64,000 bases of DNA from the NCBI GenBank assembly GCA_001189495.1, contig CP012068.1:1364001-1428000 (forward strand). Reading direction: 5' to 3'. This document shows positions 1 to 9,525 of this stretch, piece after piece. The notes below the pieces were generated by a model. It did no database searches, was not told where the DNA came from, and was given only the letters and a program-made list of their open reading frames with translations. A program made the position numbers and the translations under genes. The first letter of the stretch is position 1; every line of letters begins with the position of its first letter. This DNA comes from Eubacterium sulci ATCC 35585 (GTDB taxonomy: Bacteria > Bacillota > Clostridia > Peptostreptococcales > Anaerovoracaceae).

Positions 1-425
1 TCAACCTTTGTCTCCTTAGAAATCATCTTACCGAGTTCTGCACCTACTGCAGCAGCTATGAATGCGCCTGCAGGACCGCCTGCGGCAGCTCCCATCATAC
101 CAGTTACACAGCAGCTTATCATAACCAGCGCTGGAGCCTTAAGTCCAAAGGCAACTGCAACACCTATCGCAGCTCCCATGAGCTCCATCGCCTTACCACC
201 TATCTCAATAAGTGTGTTTGCAATTGTTGTCTCCCCAAAGAAATTAATGGACTGCTGTCCAATTGTCTTCAGGATTAGACCTACAAGAAGCGAACAAAAT
301 AATCCCATTGCCATCGCAGATAGAGCATCCTGAAGATATCTCTTACTGCTAAACTCTATATCCTTTCTCTTTAGAAAGGCTCTAAACCCCTTTGAATTTC
401 CTACAGTATTGCTTATTTCTGTCAT
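1..425 (-). CDS. PTS_EIIC-like integral membrane protein (C-terminus off the left edge)
   Basis: Translating the minus strand from 425 gives an open frame that runs off the left edge. After a charged start of about 25 residues it becomes a hydrophobic, Gly/Ala-rich membrane protein, with stretches such as MGLFCSLLVGLILKTIG and GAAAGGPAGAFIAAAVGAELG-like segments. This matches my memory of the PF13303 'PTS transporter subunit IIC' family, which lacks the usual phosphotransfer domains. The ATG at 425 is chosen because GGAG lies six bases upstream; in-frame ATGs at 437 and 446 lack a ribosome site. It is divergent from niaR and has its own promoter. Substrate unknown; shared control with niaR would make a vitamin or precursor transporter possible, which is inference. 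Confidence 0.6.
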   Translation of the reverse strand, partial: MTEISNTVGNSKGFRAFLKRKDIEFSSKRYLQDALSAMAMGLFCSLLVGLILKTIGQQSINFFGETTIANTLIEIGGKAMELMGAAIGVAVAFGLKAPALVMISCCVTGMMGAAAGGPAGAFIAAAVGAELGKMISKETKV

Positions 426-466
426 GTTCTTCTCCATAGTTAACATAAAAATATTTGACAAAGACT

Positions 467-495
467 ATTGTATACACTGTACAGTCTATTGTCAA
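467..495 (-). promoter_or_regulatory. Promoter of the PTS_EIIC-like gene with candidate operator
   Basis: On the minus strand there is TTGACA (490-495), a 17-base spacer and TACAAT (467-472), a near-consensus sigma-A promoter. The spacer and -10 contain the palindromes TGTATACA (469-476) and TGTACA (478-483), and CTATTGT is repeated at 465-471 and 486-492, 21 bases (two helical turns) apart. That is a plausible repressor site, perhaps for NiaR, but I cannot confirm the motif. Confidence 0.6.
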
Positions 496-517
496 GACAC
501 CTATCAACCCATTATAT

Positions 518-546
518 TTGTAATAATTGCACCATCGTGATATAAT
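518..546 (+). promoter_or_regulatory. niaR promoter
   Basis: TTGTAA (518-523), a 17-base spacer and TATAAT (541-546) form a good sigma-A promoter, about 60 bases before the niaR start. It is separate from, and divergent to, the promoter at 467-495. Confidence 0.65.
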
Positions 547-607
547 ACACTAGAATTCAAGAAATAATTATTAAACACTCTATAATCCACTTATATAGGA
601 GTATTTT

Positions 608-1120
608 ATGAATGTAGCAGAAAGACGTGGTGAGATAAAAAAAATACTTTTAGCTAACGAAACTGCAATTTCAGCTGCTAAGCTTGCTGAGAAGCTAAAT
701 GTAAGCAGACAGATTATAGTTGGAGATATTGCACTTATGAGAGCAGAGGGCATGGAGATAAAATCAACTCCAAGGGGATATATTCTCACTCATAAGACAG
801 ATGTCTATCCATATATCGGAACCATTGCTTGTAAACATTACTCAGATAATATGCTTGATGAACTTTACACCATAGTTGACTTTGGTGGAACCTGTATAGA
901 TGTCAAGATAGATCATATCATCTATGGCGAAATCACAGGTCAGCTTGATATTTCATCTAGATATGACGCAGATGTCTTTATGAGTAAGATAAATGAGGCA
1001 GATCAGCCACTTAGCAGGCTATCTGATGGGATCCACGAGCATCGTATAGGGTGCAGAGACAAAGAAATCTTTGATATGATCCGAAAGGAACTGCTTGCCA
1101 AAAAAATAATAATTGAGTAA
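608..1120 (+). CDS. niaR: NiaR-type transcriptional repressor of NAD/niacin genes (HTH_11 + 3H domain)
   Basis: This 170-residue protein has an N-terminal helix-turn-helix of the HTH_11/DeoR-like type (about residues 5-55, ending in SRQIIVGDIALMR). A C-terminal 3H domain follows (about 75-168) with spaced histidines in ACKHYSD and DGIHEHRIG. Length and order match NiaR (YrxA), a niacin-responsive repressor of NAD biosynthesis and niacin uptake genes in Firmicutes. GGAG stands six bases before the ATG. It is monocistronic, with its own promoter and a downstream terminator. The only neighbouring candidate target is the divergent membrane protein gene at the left edge; no nad genes are visible. 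Confidence 0.85.
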   Translation: MNVAERRGEIKKILLANETAISAAKLAEKLNVSRQIIVGDIALMRAEGMEIKSTPRGYILTHKTDVYPYIGTIACKHYSDNMLDELYTIVDFGGTCIDVKIDHIIYGEITGQLDISSRYDADVFMSKINEADQPLSRLSDGIHEHRIGCRDKEIFDMIRKELLAKKIIIE

Positions 1121-1130
1121 GAAGACGATA

Positions 1131-1166
1131 AAACCGCTGAATGCATAGCACTCAGCGGCTTTTGTT
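1131..1166. terminator. Bidirectional terminator between niaR and the flavodiiron gene
   Basis: The inverted repeat CCGCTGA (1134-1140) / TCAGCGG (1152-1158) has A-rich sequence on its left and CTTTTGTTT on its right. It can end niaR (+) and the convergent flavodiiron gene (-). Confidence 0.8.
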
Positions 1167-1192
1167 TGCTTATACTACTTTGATAAACTGAA

Positions 1193-2386
1193 TTACTCAG
1201 CAATCTCTTCTACGAACTTACGTCCGTACTCTCTAAGCTGCTCGATAGTCTCCTGATCTGGCGCCCAGTTTACACGGATACCATCGTTTACGATTGCAAA
1301 CTTTGATTCCTCTAGGAATTCCCTGATTAGCTTAGCAGCCTCTCCGCTCCATCCGTAGCTTCCGAATGACGCAGCCTTCTTGTTCTTGAACTTAAGACCC
1401 TTGATCATTTCTAGAATACCAGCGATAGCGTATGAGAAACCGTTGTTGATTGTAGGTGATCCAACAAGGATAGCCTTTGACTTAAATACTTCTACAAGGA
1501 TATCATTCTTGTCGTTCTTTACAGCGTTAAGTATCTTAATCGTTGTATTTGGACTTGCCTGCTGAATACCCTCAGCGATAGCTTCTGCCATCTTTCTTGT
1601 TGACTGCCACATTGTATCATAGATAAGTGTGATCTGGTCTTCCTGATAGTTGTTAGCCCACTTAGCGTATAGATCCATGATTAGACCAATGTTCTCACGC
1701 CAGATGATTCCGTGGCTAGGTGCAACTAGATCAATCTTTAGGTTCATTCCCTGAACCTCAGCTAGCTTCTTTGTTACGAATGTGCTAAATGGTGTGATGA
1801 TGTTTGTGTAGTACTTCTCAGCCTCATGAAGTAGCTTTGAAATGTCATCCATATCATCATAAAGCATTTCTGATGCATAGTGCTGACCGAATACGTCGTT
1901 ACTGAATAGAATGTTGTCTCCTGTCATGTATGTCATCATTGTATCTGGCCAGTGAAGCATTGAGGCCTCAACGAATACAAGCTTGCTATCACCGATTTCT
2001 AGCTCGTCGCCAGTCTTAACATTTACATAGTTCCAATCCTGGTGGTAAAGACCTCTCAGAATTGACTCACCCTTCTTTGTGCAATAAATAGGTGTATCTG
2101 GAATTTCTCTCATCAAAGCAGGAAGTGTTCCACTGTGATCTGACTCATTGTGGTTCATTACGATGTAGTCGATTTCCTTTAGGTCGATTTCTTCCTTTAG
2201 TCTGTTTACAAATTCTGTATCGTATGGACCCCAAACAGTGTCTATCAATACAGTCTTCTTATCGCGAATCAGATATGAATTGTATGACGATCCTTCCATT
2301 GTTGAAAGCTCATCTCCATGGAATTTCTTTAGTTCCCAGTCAATCTTACCAACCCATGTTACTTTGTCCGTTACTCTTTTACTCAT
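1193..2386 (-). CDS. A-type flavoprotein / flavodiiron protein (FprA family)
   Basis: A 397-residue protein with a metallo-beta-lactamase-like diiron domain (1-245) followed by an FMN-binding flavodoxin domain (about 250-397, YDTMWQSTRKMAEAI). The diiron ligands are visible: H79-N-E81-S-D83-H84, H145 in MLHWPD, D164 in FSNDVFG and H225 in PSHGIIW. Proteins of this kind reduce O2 to water (and sometimes NO) in the cytoplasm of anaerobes, using electrons from rubredoxin or reduced flavin. No rubredoxin domain is fused. It is the last gene of the minus-strand series here, 41 bases after dusB. Confidence 0.92.
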   Translation of the reverse strand: MSKRVTDKVTWVGKIDWELKKFHGDELSTMEGSSYNSYLIRDKKTVLIDTVWGPYDTEFVNRLKEEIDLKEIDYIVMNHNESDHSGTLPALMREIPDTPIYCTKKGESILRGLYHQDWNYVNVKTGDELEIGDSKLVFVEASMLHWPDTMMTYMTGDNILFSNDVFGQHYASEMLYDDMDDISKLLHEAEKYYTNIITPFSTFVTKKLAEVQGMNLKIDLVAPSHGIIWRENIGLIMDLYAKWANNYQEDQITLIYDTMWQSTRKMAEAIAEGIQQASPNTTIKILNAVKNDKNDILVEVFKSKAILVGSPTINNGFSYAIAGILEMIKGLKFKNKKAASFGSYGWSGEAAKLIREFLEESKFAIVNDGIRVNWAPDQETIEQLREYGRKFVEEIAE

Positions 2387-2427
2387 TAAATAACCTCCTA
2401 GTTAAACAATCACTCAAACTTTACCCA

Positions 2428-3468
2428 TTAAATTAGTTCTTCGATAATACTACAAAATTGTTCTTTAGTATCTACTGAGTTGATTTTTGCCCTTACCGCA
2501 GAGCTACCCTTAATCCCCTTTAGATACTTTGCTGTGAATTTGCGCATCTCTCTGACTGCAACATATTCACCCTTGTACTCACAAAGCTCAAGCATATGGC
2601 GAACTATCATGGATTTTATATCCTCTACGCTCACCTCTTCCTGAAGCCTTGCATAGCTTGCATCTATATAATCCGAGCTTTCAGCGTCGGTATTTGTCAA
2701 ATTAATTCCTTCTTGCTCCTTCATATAAGCCTGCCTTAGTTCCCTGAAAATCCATGGATTTCCTAGCGATGCTCTTCCGACCATTATGAAATCACATCCG
2801 GTCTTATCAAACATATTCTTGGCATCTTTATACGAGCAAACGTCCCCGTTTCCGATTACAGGAATTGATACTGCCTTCTTGACCTTTGCAATCTGCTCAA
2901 GGTCAGCTTCTCCGCTGTAGTACTGCTCACGTGTTCTTCCGTGTACAGCCACCACGCTGCCACCTCCAGCCTCTATGGCCTGAGCAGCTTCTACTGCAGC
3001 ATTCTCAGAGCAGCCTTGTATGCCTATCCTTATTTTAGCAGAAACTGGTTTATTTGTCTCTGCTGTCATCGCCTTTATTATTCGATAAATTAGCTCAGGA
3101 TCTCTAAGAAGTGCAGACCCTTCACCGTTCTTTACGATTTTTGGCACTGGACAGCCCATATTTACATCAAGGATTACATTTGGAAGCTCGTTCAGCATGG
3201 ATGTTGCTCTTGCCATGATATCTGGTTCTGAGCCAAATATCTGCACTGCAACAGGAACCGTCTCTCCCTCCATATCGAGAAGCTTTGGCGTTTTTCTATC
3301 GCCATAGCACAGTCCCTTAGCGCTCACCATCTCTGTATAGACCATGGAAGCACCCATCTCTGCACAAAGCATTCTGTATACCTTATCAGTAAAACCCGCC
3401 ATAGGCGCAAGAAAAAATGGTGTTTCAAACTCTAAACCTTGAATTTGAAGCATTCTCCCATTACTCAT
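2428..3468 (-). CDS. dusB: tRNA-dihydrouridine synthase
   Basis: A 346-residue FMN-dependent TIM-barrel enzyme that reduces uridine to dihydrouridine in tRNA D-loops. The N-terminal APMAGFTD (21-28), the catalytic cysteine C106 in VNMGCPVPK, and VVAVHGRTREQYY and PVIGNGDV are all typical of the DusB group. An insertion of about 25 residues around residue 255 (NLTNTDAESSDYIDAS) precedes the C-terminal helical domain. The start overlaps the end of coaX by eight bases, so the two are probably translated from one message. Confidence 0.9.
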   Translation of the reverse strand: MSNGRMLQIQGLEFETPFFLAPMAGFTDKVYRMLCAEMGASMVYTEMVSAKGLCYGDRKTPKLLDMEGETVPVAVQIFGSEPDIMARATSMLNELPNVILDVNMGCPVPKIVKNGEGSALLRDPELIYRIIKAMTAETNKPVSAKIRIGIQGCSENAAVEAAQAIEAGGGSVVAVHGRTREQYYSGEADLEQIAKVKKAVSIPVIGNGDVCSYKDAKNMFDKTGCDFIMVGRASLGNPWIFRELRQAYMKEQEGINLTNTDAESSDYIDASYARLQEEVSVEDIKSMIVRHMLELCEYKGEYVAVREMRKFTAKYLKGIKGSSAVRAKINSVDTKEQFCSIIEELI

Positions 3469-4288
3469 TTACTGATTCTCCCGTCTTCGGGCAATTGTGT
3501 CTTGGAGTCTTTTTGTTCTTCTGATAGATGATTTCTAGACCCTCTAGTGTCAAAAGCTTATCCACATAGTCGATGCAACCAACACCGCTATCAATCAAAG
3601 CAGAGAAGCCTCCAGTTGCAACGACAGTTATCTTCTTGTCACCGACATACTCCTGCATCTCTTTCTTCATCTTTCGCACTATATAATCACATATACCCAT
3701 ATGACCGTAAACTAACCCAGATTGCATACTTTCTACCGTATTTCTGCAAATAGTTTTTCCTGGTTCTTCGATTTCTACCTTAGGTAGCTTTGATGTCTTC
3801 TCAAAAAGTGCCTCTGATGAAATCTTAAGTCCTGGTGCAATAGTTCCTCCAAGGTATTCGCCCTTATCGGTAATTGCGCAGAAGGTAGTCGCTGTTCCTA
3901 GGTCGATAATGATCAGTGGTCCGCCATATTTGTGGATAGCTGCAACCGCATTTACTATTCTATCTGCTCCAACCTGCTTAGGATTATCGTACTTGACAAT
4001 AAGGCCAGTCTTAACGCCTGAAGCAACTACGATTGCCTGCTTTCCGAAGTATTTTACTGCCATGTGCTGAAGTGTGAATAGCACCGATGGAACTACTGTC
4101 GATATAATCATATCATCGATTTCGCTCATGTCTATCTTCTCGTAGTCGAATAGCTGTTTTAGCAGCATTCCGTACTCGTCAGCACTCTTTCTTGTGTCTG
4201 TCTCTATACGCCAGTTTGTTAATAGTACTCCGTCCTTAAATACTCCAAGGACTGTATTACTGTTGCCTACATCAAAGGCTAATAGCAT
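3461..4288 (-). CDS. coaX: Type III pantothenate kinase
   Basis: A 275-residue protein that phosphorylates pantothenate in the first step of coenzyme A synthesis. The actin/ASKHA-fold motifs are clear: DVGNSNTVLGVF at 6-17, VGADRIVN at 106-113 and IDLGTATTF at 128-136. AGGAG stands six bases before the ATG. A charged tail after residue 255 (KNKKTPRHNCPKTGESVNE) extends past the usual end. In Firmicutes coaX is often linked to dusB and ftsH, as here. Confidence 0.93.
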   Translation of the reverse strand: MLLAFDVGNSNTVLGVFKDGVLLTNWRIETDTRKSADEYGMLLKQLFDYEKIDMSEIDDMIISTVVPSVLFTLQHMAVKYFGKQAIVVASGVKTGLIVKYDNPKQVGADRIVNAVAAIHKYGGPLIIIDLGTATTFCAITDKGEYLGGTIAPGLKISSEALFEKTSKLPKVEIEEPGKTICRNTVESMQSGLVYGHMGICDYIVRKMKKEMQEYVGDKKITVVATGGFSALIDSGVGCIDYVDKLLTLEGLEIIYQKNKKTPRHNCPKTGESVNE

Positions 4289-4341
4289 ATTGTTCTCCTC
4301 AATCTTTAGCGCTAATTTACTTGATTTAGCTCGCTCTACTA

Positions 4342-5922
4342 CTAGTTAATTACTTTTTCTAATCTCTTTAGTGCAAGTGCAATTGTAAGCCCTGGAATCA
4401 CGCGGTTTCCCGTTATATCGGCTCCAAGCACCTCATTTATCTTCTTGAGTCTATATTGCACAGTGTTTGTATGTATGCCCATGAACTGCGATGTCTTACC
4501 GCTATTCATCCCCGCATCTATAACAAAGGTTTCTAGCGTCTCTAGGAGCTGCTTAGCTTTGTTTTCGCCCATTTCCTTGTTAAATGCATCGAGCAAATCT
4601 AGATAGTTCTTTTTGATATATCCACCCTGCACCTGAATATTGATACAGTTTGAAACAAGCACCATCTCATACTTGGAGAAAACTCTTTTGAACGGGAACA
4701 CACTCTCAACTAGAGTCCATGTCTCGCTGATGAGTCTAAATCCGTCTCCAGCTCCCTCAAGTCCATCAAGTCCTGTTGTGTGGAAGATTCTAACTCCCTT
4801 TCCTAATTCCTTTAGACTATCGTAAAGCTCTATGCAGCTGAACTTAGTGCCAGAATGCTCATCCTTAGGCTTACCGAGAAGAACTAGTCCGTAAGTCTCA
4901 GCTCCATCCTGTATGCTTAAAACCTCGTTCCCACTGCGTTCCTCATATCCAGCCATCTTCTTACGAGCATCTGATGTATTAACACCCTTAGCATAAAATA
5001 CGCTCAAAATGTTATCTGCTTTGATACCCATAGTGTCCTTTAGCGAATATGCAAGGCTCTTATTTCCTCTTATCAAGGCTTTGATAAACTCAGCCTTCAC
5101 ATCACGCTCAGGCGTGTACTTCCACATTCCTATCGCAAGTTCAATAATTTCAGCTAGCTTAGTTATCTCGACACTAGAATATCTATCATCGTTATCTACT
5201 ATTAGGAGGAAGTATTTCTCGTCTCCGATGTTAACAGCTCCCCAATATGTTATAACGCCATCTAGATTTGTCATTGAGTACATAGCTCCAGCTTCACTGC
5301 TAGATTTCTTTTGGAGTATTCTAACAGCATCCGCGACGGTAACATTGTTTCTTGTCTCAACGACTAAAATCGGATTGAAGTCCTTAGATATAAGGGCCAT
5401 CTGAAAATCATTACTTACTGCCGCTTCCTTGACAGCTGCCTGAAAGGTCTTATGCTTCTCAAAGTCCAAAAGATGATATATCGTGTTGTTTATCAAATTG
5501 TTATTAAATGTTGCTCCGAGAAGAAGTTTATCCATAATCTGCTCTATGGCATCAGCATATCCGTAATCGCTTCCTTCTGGAATGAATATCAAAGGCATTC
5601 CCATAGCCTCTGCTATTTCAATCATCTGCACATAATCTTCCCTATCTGCGTCGCTTACATGAAACACGATAAGTGCCGCTATTCCGCAAGCAGCAAGCTC
5701 CTTAACAGCCTGCGCCTGCTTTAGCGTATCGTTTTTCATTGCATAAAAAGACGTCAGAACAACTTGCTCCCTAACACCGTTATTTGCAACTGCAGTCTCC
5801 ACGTCTGCAGCATCCATAACAGAAACTGTGCGTACGCTGTTTTCTAAATTTCGCTTTCCCGCGACGATTTTACAGTTTTTAAATATATCTAGTTCTAGAC
5901 AATCTTTGACAGTAATCTTCAT
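4342..5922 (-). CDS. PucR family transcriptional regulator
   Basis: A 526-residue protein with an N-terminal PucR/purine-catabolism-type sensor domain (about 1-125), a middle GGDEF-like CdaR region (about 280-400), and a C-terminal HTH_30 DNA-binding domain (about 455-520, with HTNTVQYRLKKINEVLG). Such proteins usually activate local catabolic or stress genes in response to a small ligand. The ligand is unknown. It sits between coaX and ftsH in the same direction, so it is not next to an obvious purine operon. An AGGGGA ribosome site precedes the ATG. Confidence 0.85.
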   Translation of the reverse strand: MKITVKDCLELDIFKNCKIVAGKRNLENSVRTVSVMDAADVETAVANNGVREQVVLTSFYAMKNDTLKQAQAVKELAACGIAALIVFHVSDADREDYVQMIEIAEAMGMPLIFIPEGSDYGYADAIEQIMDKLLLGATFNNNLINNTIYHLLDFEKHKTFQAAVKEAAVSNDFQMALISKDFNPILVVETRNNVTVADAVRILQKKSSSEAGAMYSMTNLDGVITYWGAVNIGDEKYFLLIVDNDDRYSSVEITKLAEIIELAIGMWKYTPERDVKAEFIKALIRGNKSLAYSLKDTMGIKADNILSVFYAKGVNTSDARKKMAGYEERSGNEVLSIQDGAETYGLVLLGKPKDEHSGTKFSCIELYDSLKELGKGVRIFHTTGLDGLEGAGDGFRLISETWTLVESVFPFKRVFSKYEMVLVSNCINIQVQGGYIKKNYLDLLDAFNKEMGENKAKQLLETLETFVIDAGMNSGKTSQFMGIHTNTVQYRLKKINEVLGADITGNRVIPGLTIALALKRLEKVIN

Positions 5923-5966
5923 ACAGGTCCCCTTAATAATTCTATTGCTTATTTTCTAGCTATTAA

Positions 5967-7979
5967 CTATTCCTCATCTCTGCGATGTGTTGTACCGTCT
6001 GCGCTCACATACTGATTTCTGAGTCTCTCTATCTCTTCCATTAGACGTTCCTCAGCTTCGCGTCTTAGTTTTTCGCTTTCCTCAGCCTCCTGAGCATTAA
6101 CCTTCCTTATCTCTGCTTCCTTTTCCATTACATCGTTTTCGATGTCTTCAGCAGACTTCTCCCCTGTGTATAGCTGCTCAAACTGCTGTCCATCAAGTGT
6201 CTCAACAGCAAGCAGTGCCTGAGCTACACGCTCTAGCTTATCGAGGTTTTCAGAAATTATCTTCTTAGTCTCCTCAAATGCCTCTTCAACTATTCTTCTG
6301 ATCTCGTGATCTATCTCAGCAGCAACCTCTTCAGAATAAGATTTTTTGCTTGAGAAATCGTTACCTAGGAAAACTTCCTCAGAATCAGAGTAGTTAACTG
6401 GACCAAGCTTATCTGAGAATCCATACTTTGTAACCATAGCTCTTGCTACATCTGTTGCACGCTGAATATCGTTGCTTGCACCTGTGCTGATATCATCAAG
6501 TGTCAAAAGCTCTGCAACTCTTCCACCAAGCAAATGCTTAATATCGTTTAGCATCATGCCCTTTGTTGCATACTGCTTATCTTCCTCAGGAAGCTGCATT
6601 GTAAATCCGCCTGCTCCTCCACGAGGGATTATTGTAATCTGGTGCACAGGGTCTGATCCAGGGATGCTTCTCATCACAATTGCGTGACCCGCCTCGTGAT
6701 AAGCTGTGAGCTTGCGCTCCTTCTCTGTGATAACTCTGCTCTTCTTAGCAGGTCCAGCGATAACCTTTGTTGTCGCCTCTTCTATCTCAGCCATTCTAAT
6801 GAATCTGCCATTTCTTCTAGCTGTAATCAAAGCAGCCTCGTTTAGCAGGTTCTCAAGATCAGCAGGTGTAAATCCTGGAGTTCTTCTTGCGATGATTGCT
6901 GGTGATACCTCATCAGCAAGAGGCTTTGTCTTAGAATGAACCTTGATTATCTCTTCTCTACCCTTAACATCAGGTCTTCCGATTACAACCTGTCTATCAA
7001 AACGTCCTGGTCTTAGCAGTGCTGGGTCGAGTACGTCAGGTCTATTAGTTGCAGCGATGATGATGATTCCGGAGTTCTCACCAAAACCATCCATCTCAAC
7101 GAGTAACTGGTTAAGTGTCTGCTCTCTCTCATCGTTTCCGCCACCAAGTCCTGCACCACGCTTACGTCCTACCGCATCAATTTCATCGATGAATACGATA
7201 CAAGGTGCGCTTCTCTTAGCCTGATCAAATAGGTCTCTTACTCTGGAAGCACCAACTCCGACGAACATCTCTACAAAGTCTGAACCACTTATTGTAAAGA
7301 ATGGCACTCCCGCTTCTCCTGCTGTTGCTCTTGAAACATAAGTCTTACCTGTTCCCGGAGGGCCTACTAGAAGAACGCCCTTAGGTATTCTAGCTCCGAC
7401 CTCCTGATACTTTCTCGGATCTCTTAGGAAGTCTACAATCTCCTGTAGTTCCTCCTTCTCCTCCTTGAGACCAGCTACATCATCAAAGGTAATCTTGCGA
7501 CCCTCACCGCGATATAGTCTCGCCTTGCTCTTTCCGAAGGAAAATGCCTTGCCATTACCTCCCTGATTCATCATAAGGTAAACTAGGAAACCTAGTGAAA
7601 CTATCATGATTATGCTTGGAAGAATATTGATCAGCATAGATGAAGCTGAGCTTGGGTCATCTGTCTCAACCTTGAGTTTGCCTTTCTGCATCTGTGGATA
7701 TATATATTCTTTCTCAAGATGATCTATCTCTGTGATATATGGAGCATATGTGTAAACATACTGCTTCTTTCCATTAACCTTTGTCTTTAGTAATCCTGTC
7801 ATCTTAGTGTTTGTGATATTTACCTCGCTAAATTTCTCATTCTTGAGGTCATTAGCAAATGTTGAATACTTCACCTTCTTTACTTGATCAGAATCGCCAC
7901 CCTTGTAGAAGTATGCCACTCCAAGGATGATTGCGAAGATAAGCAGATATACAGTAAAATTCTTTCTAAACTTCTTCAA
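5967..7979 (-). CDS. ftsH: ATP-dependent zinc metalloprotease FtsH
   Basis: A 670-residue membrane-anchored AAA+ protease that degrades misassembled membrane proteins and regulatory proteins. Membrane segments lie at 9-25 and 115-137 with an extracytoplasmic domain between. Walker A GPPGTGKT is at 206-213, Walker B IVFIDEID at 261-268, the second region of homology around [19 protein letters not shown]-like sequence at 310-328, and the zinc site HEAGH at 428-432. The start is TTG at 7979 with AGGAGG upstream. The tail after 630 is a charged Glu/Arg-rich helix. In many Firmicutes ftsH follows tilS, as here, usually with hpt between; no hpt is present. Confidence 0.96.
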   Translation of the reverse strand: MKKFRKNFTVYLLIFAIILGVAYFYKGGDSDQVKKVKYSTFANDLKNEKFSEVNITNTKMTGLLKTKVNGKKQYVYTYAPYITEIDHLEKEYIYPQMQKGKLKVETDDPSSASSMLINILPSIIMIVSLGFLVYLMMNQGGNGKAFSFGKSKARLYRGEGRKITFDDVAGLKEEKEELQEIVDFLRDPRKYQEVGARIPKGVLLVGPPGTGKTYVSRATAGEAGVPFFTISGSDFVEMFVGVGASRVRDLFDQAKRSAPCIVFIDEIDAVGRKRGAGLGGGNDEREQTLNQLLVEMDGFGENSGIIIIAATNRPDVLDPALLRPGRFDRQVVIGRPDVKGREEIIKVHSKTKPLADEVSPAIIARRTPGFTPADLENLLNEAALITARRNGRFIRMAEIEEATTKVIAGPAKKSRVITEKERKLTAYHEAGHAIVMRSIPGSDPVHQITIIPRGGAGGFTMQLPEEDKQYATKGMMLNDIKHLLGGRVAELLTLDDISTGASNDIQRATDVARAMVTKYGFSDKLGPVNYSDSEEVFLGNDFSSKKSYSEEVAAEIDHEIRRIVEEAFEETKKIISENLDKLERVAQALLAVETLDGQQFEQLYTGEKSAEDIENDVMEKEAEIRKVNAQEAEESEKLRREAEERLMEEIERLRNQYVSADGTTHRRDEE

Positions 7980-8064
7980 TTAATATTCCTCCTGTAATAA
8001 CTAGATATGTGTACTTTGATTACTCAAAATTTGTTCTTCCCAACAAAATAGCCATTATATTTTA

Positions 8065-9525
8065 TCATACCGGCACAGTTAGTTCAACCGATATATATGT
8101 TTTTGTATCGGCGTCAAACCTTAAAATATCGGAGACTTCCGCGAATTTCGCCTTGCCGTTAGATAGACTATTTTCGTCAACAAGAAAATATCCGAGAACC
8201 TCGTTTCCTATTGCTAGAATCAAAACCTGATCTCTATCAAATTTTGGTATCTTTCTGTCGACAAAAAGGTTCTGTATCTTCTTGTGACCAAAGGAGAATC
8301 CCATGGTATCTCCATGTCTTCTATATCTTATCTTGATCAAAGAAAAGGCATCATCTCCATGCTTTTCCTTGAGCTTGTCTGCATCCATCAAGAGTAGCTT
8401 AACTGCCTTATTTTCTGAGCCACACTCACCTGCGCTCCTGACTTTGATAGATATATGCTCTATGTATTGATCTGCACCAAAGGTATTTGCCTTCATCAGA
8501 GCAACATCCGCATATTCCTTGCAAATCATATATCCGTTTGGCAAATTAGCACTCGCCGATGCAAGCTTACTCGAAACGATATCCTCACAAGCCTTGTAAT
8601 GTGCGAAGCCCATGTCTGAACTCATGCCGATTTTCTTTAGCGCCTGCACTATGACTCTTCTCCTAATGCTAGGCTCTAGCTTTGATATATCTACACCTGA
8701 AAGGACGATTTTATTCGCCTCTTTACTAAAGCTTTTCGTAATTTCCTCCAGCTCTTCACATGCGATTTTTTCTAGGAAGTTCCTATCCTCCTCGGCGCTC
8801 AAGGCAAGCCTATTCAAAGCCTTTTTGAACTCCGGATTATACTGATTCTCTATCAAAGGAATTAGTGAAAGCCTTATCCTGTTTCGATTATATATCTCCT
8901 CAAAATTTGTCTTATCAACTTGGGGCTCAAGTCCCTCAAGCTTGCAGTACTCATTTATATCCGCCTTATATGTATCCAGCAGCGGTCTTATAATAAGCCT
9001 TCCTTGCTCATCGCTTCTGATATGGTTTATTCCTACAAGACCGTCGGTTCCAGTTCCTCTCATAAGCCTAAACAAAACGGTCTCGGCCCTGTCATCTGCG
9101 TTTTGGGCAACGGCAATCTTTATTTTTTCACTTGGGACTCCGCCCTTTGCTATCTCATCAAAGACCTCAGCAAAAGCAGAATATCTAAACAATCGACCGG
9201 CCTCTTCGGTTGAAAGCCCTTTTGACTTTGCATATGCCTCGCAATCAAAATTATAAACCTTGCATTTTATGTTTCTATCGGCACAAAATTTTACGCAGAA
9301 TTCCGCGTCATCGCTAGCCTCTTTTCTTAGCCCATGGTTTATGTGAACTGGATAAAGCTTTAGATTCATGCTATCTGAAACTCTGCACAATATATCAAAA
9401 AGGCACAAAGAATCCGCCCCTCCAGAGAGACCGATTACAATGTGCTCGTTTTCGCTTATTAAACTGTATTTGGAAATAGTCCCTAGGACGCTTCCGTAAA
9501 CAATATTATCTTCACCTTGTTTCAT
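8065..9525 (-). CDS. tilS: tRNA(Ile)-lysidine synthetase
   Basis: A 486-residue N-type ATP pyrophosphatase that converts the wobble cytidine of the CAU tRNA-Ile to lysidine. The PP-loop SGGADS is at 34-39; HINHGLRKEASDDAEF-like sequence, DDRAETVLFRLMRGTG and the C-terminal TilS domain with HKKIQNLFVDRKIP are all present. It begins inside the end of tatD (14-base overlap), which suggests coupled translation. It is an essential gene in most bacteria. Confidence 0.93.
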   Translation of the reverse strand: MKQGEDNIVYGSVLGTISKYSLISENEHIVIGLSGGADSLCLFDILCRVSDSMNLKLYPVHINHGLRKEASDDAEFCVKFCADRNIKCKVYNFDCEAYAKSKGLSTEEAGRLFRYSAFAEVFDEIAKGGVPSEKIKIAVAQNADDRAETVLFRLMRGTGTDGLVGINHIRSDEQGRLIIRPLLDTYKADINEYCKLEGLEPQVDKTNFEEIYNRNRIRLSLIPLIENQYNPEFKKALNRLALSAEEDRNFLEKIACEELEEITKSFSKEANKIVLSGVDISKLEPSIRRRVIVQALKKIGMSSDMGFAHYKACEDIVSSKLASASANLPNGYMICKEYADVALMKANTFGADQYIEHISIKVRSAGECGSENKAVKLLLMDADKLKEKHGDDAFSLIKIRYRRHGDTMGFSFGHKKIQNLFVDRKIPKFDRDQVLILAIGNEVLGYFLVDENSLSNGKAKFAEVSDILRFDADTKTYISVELTVPV

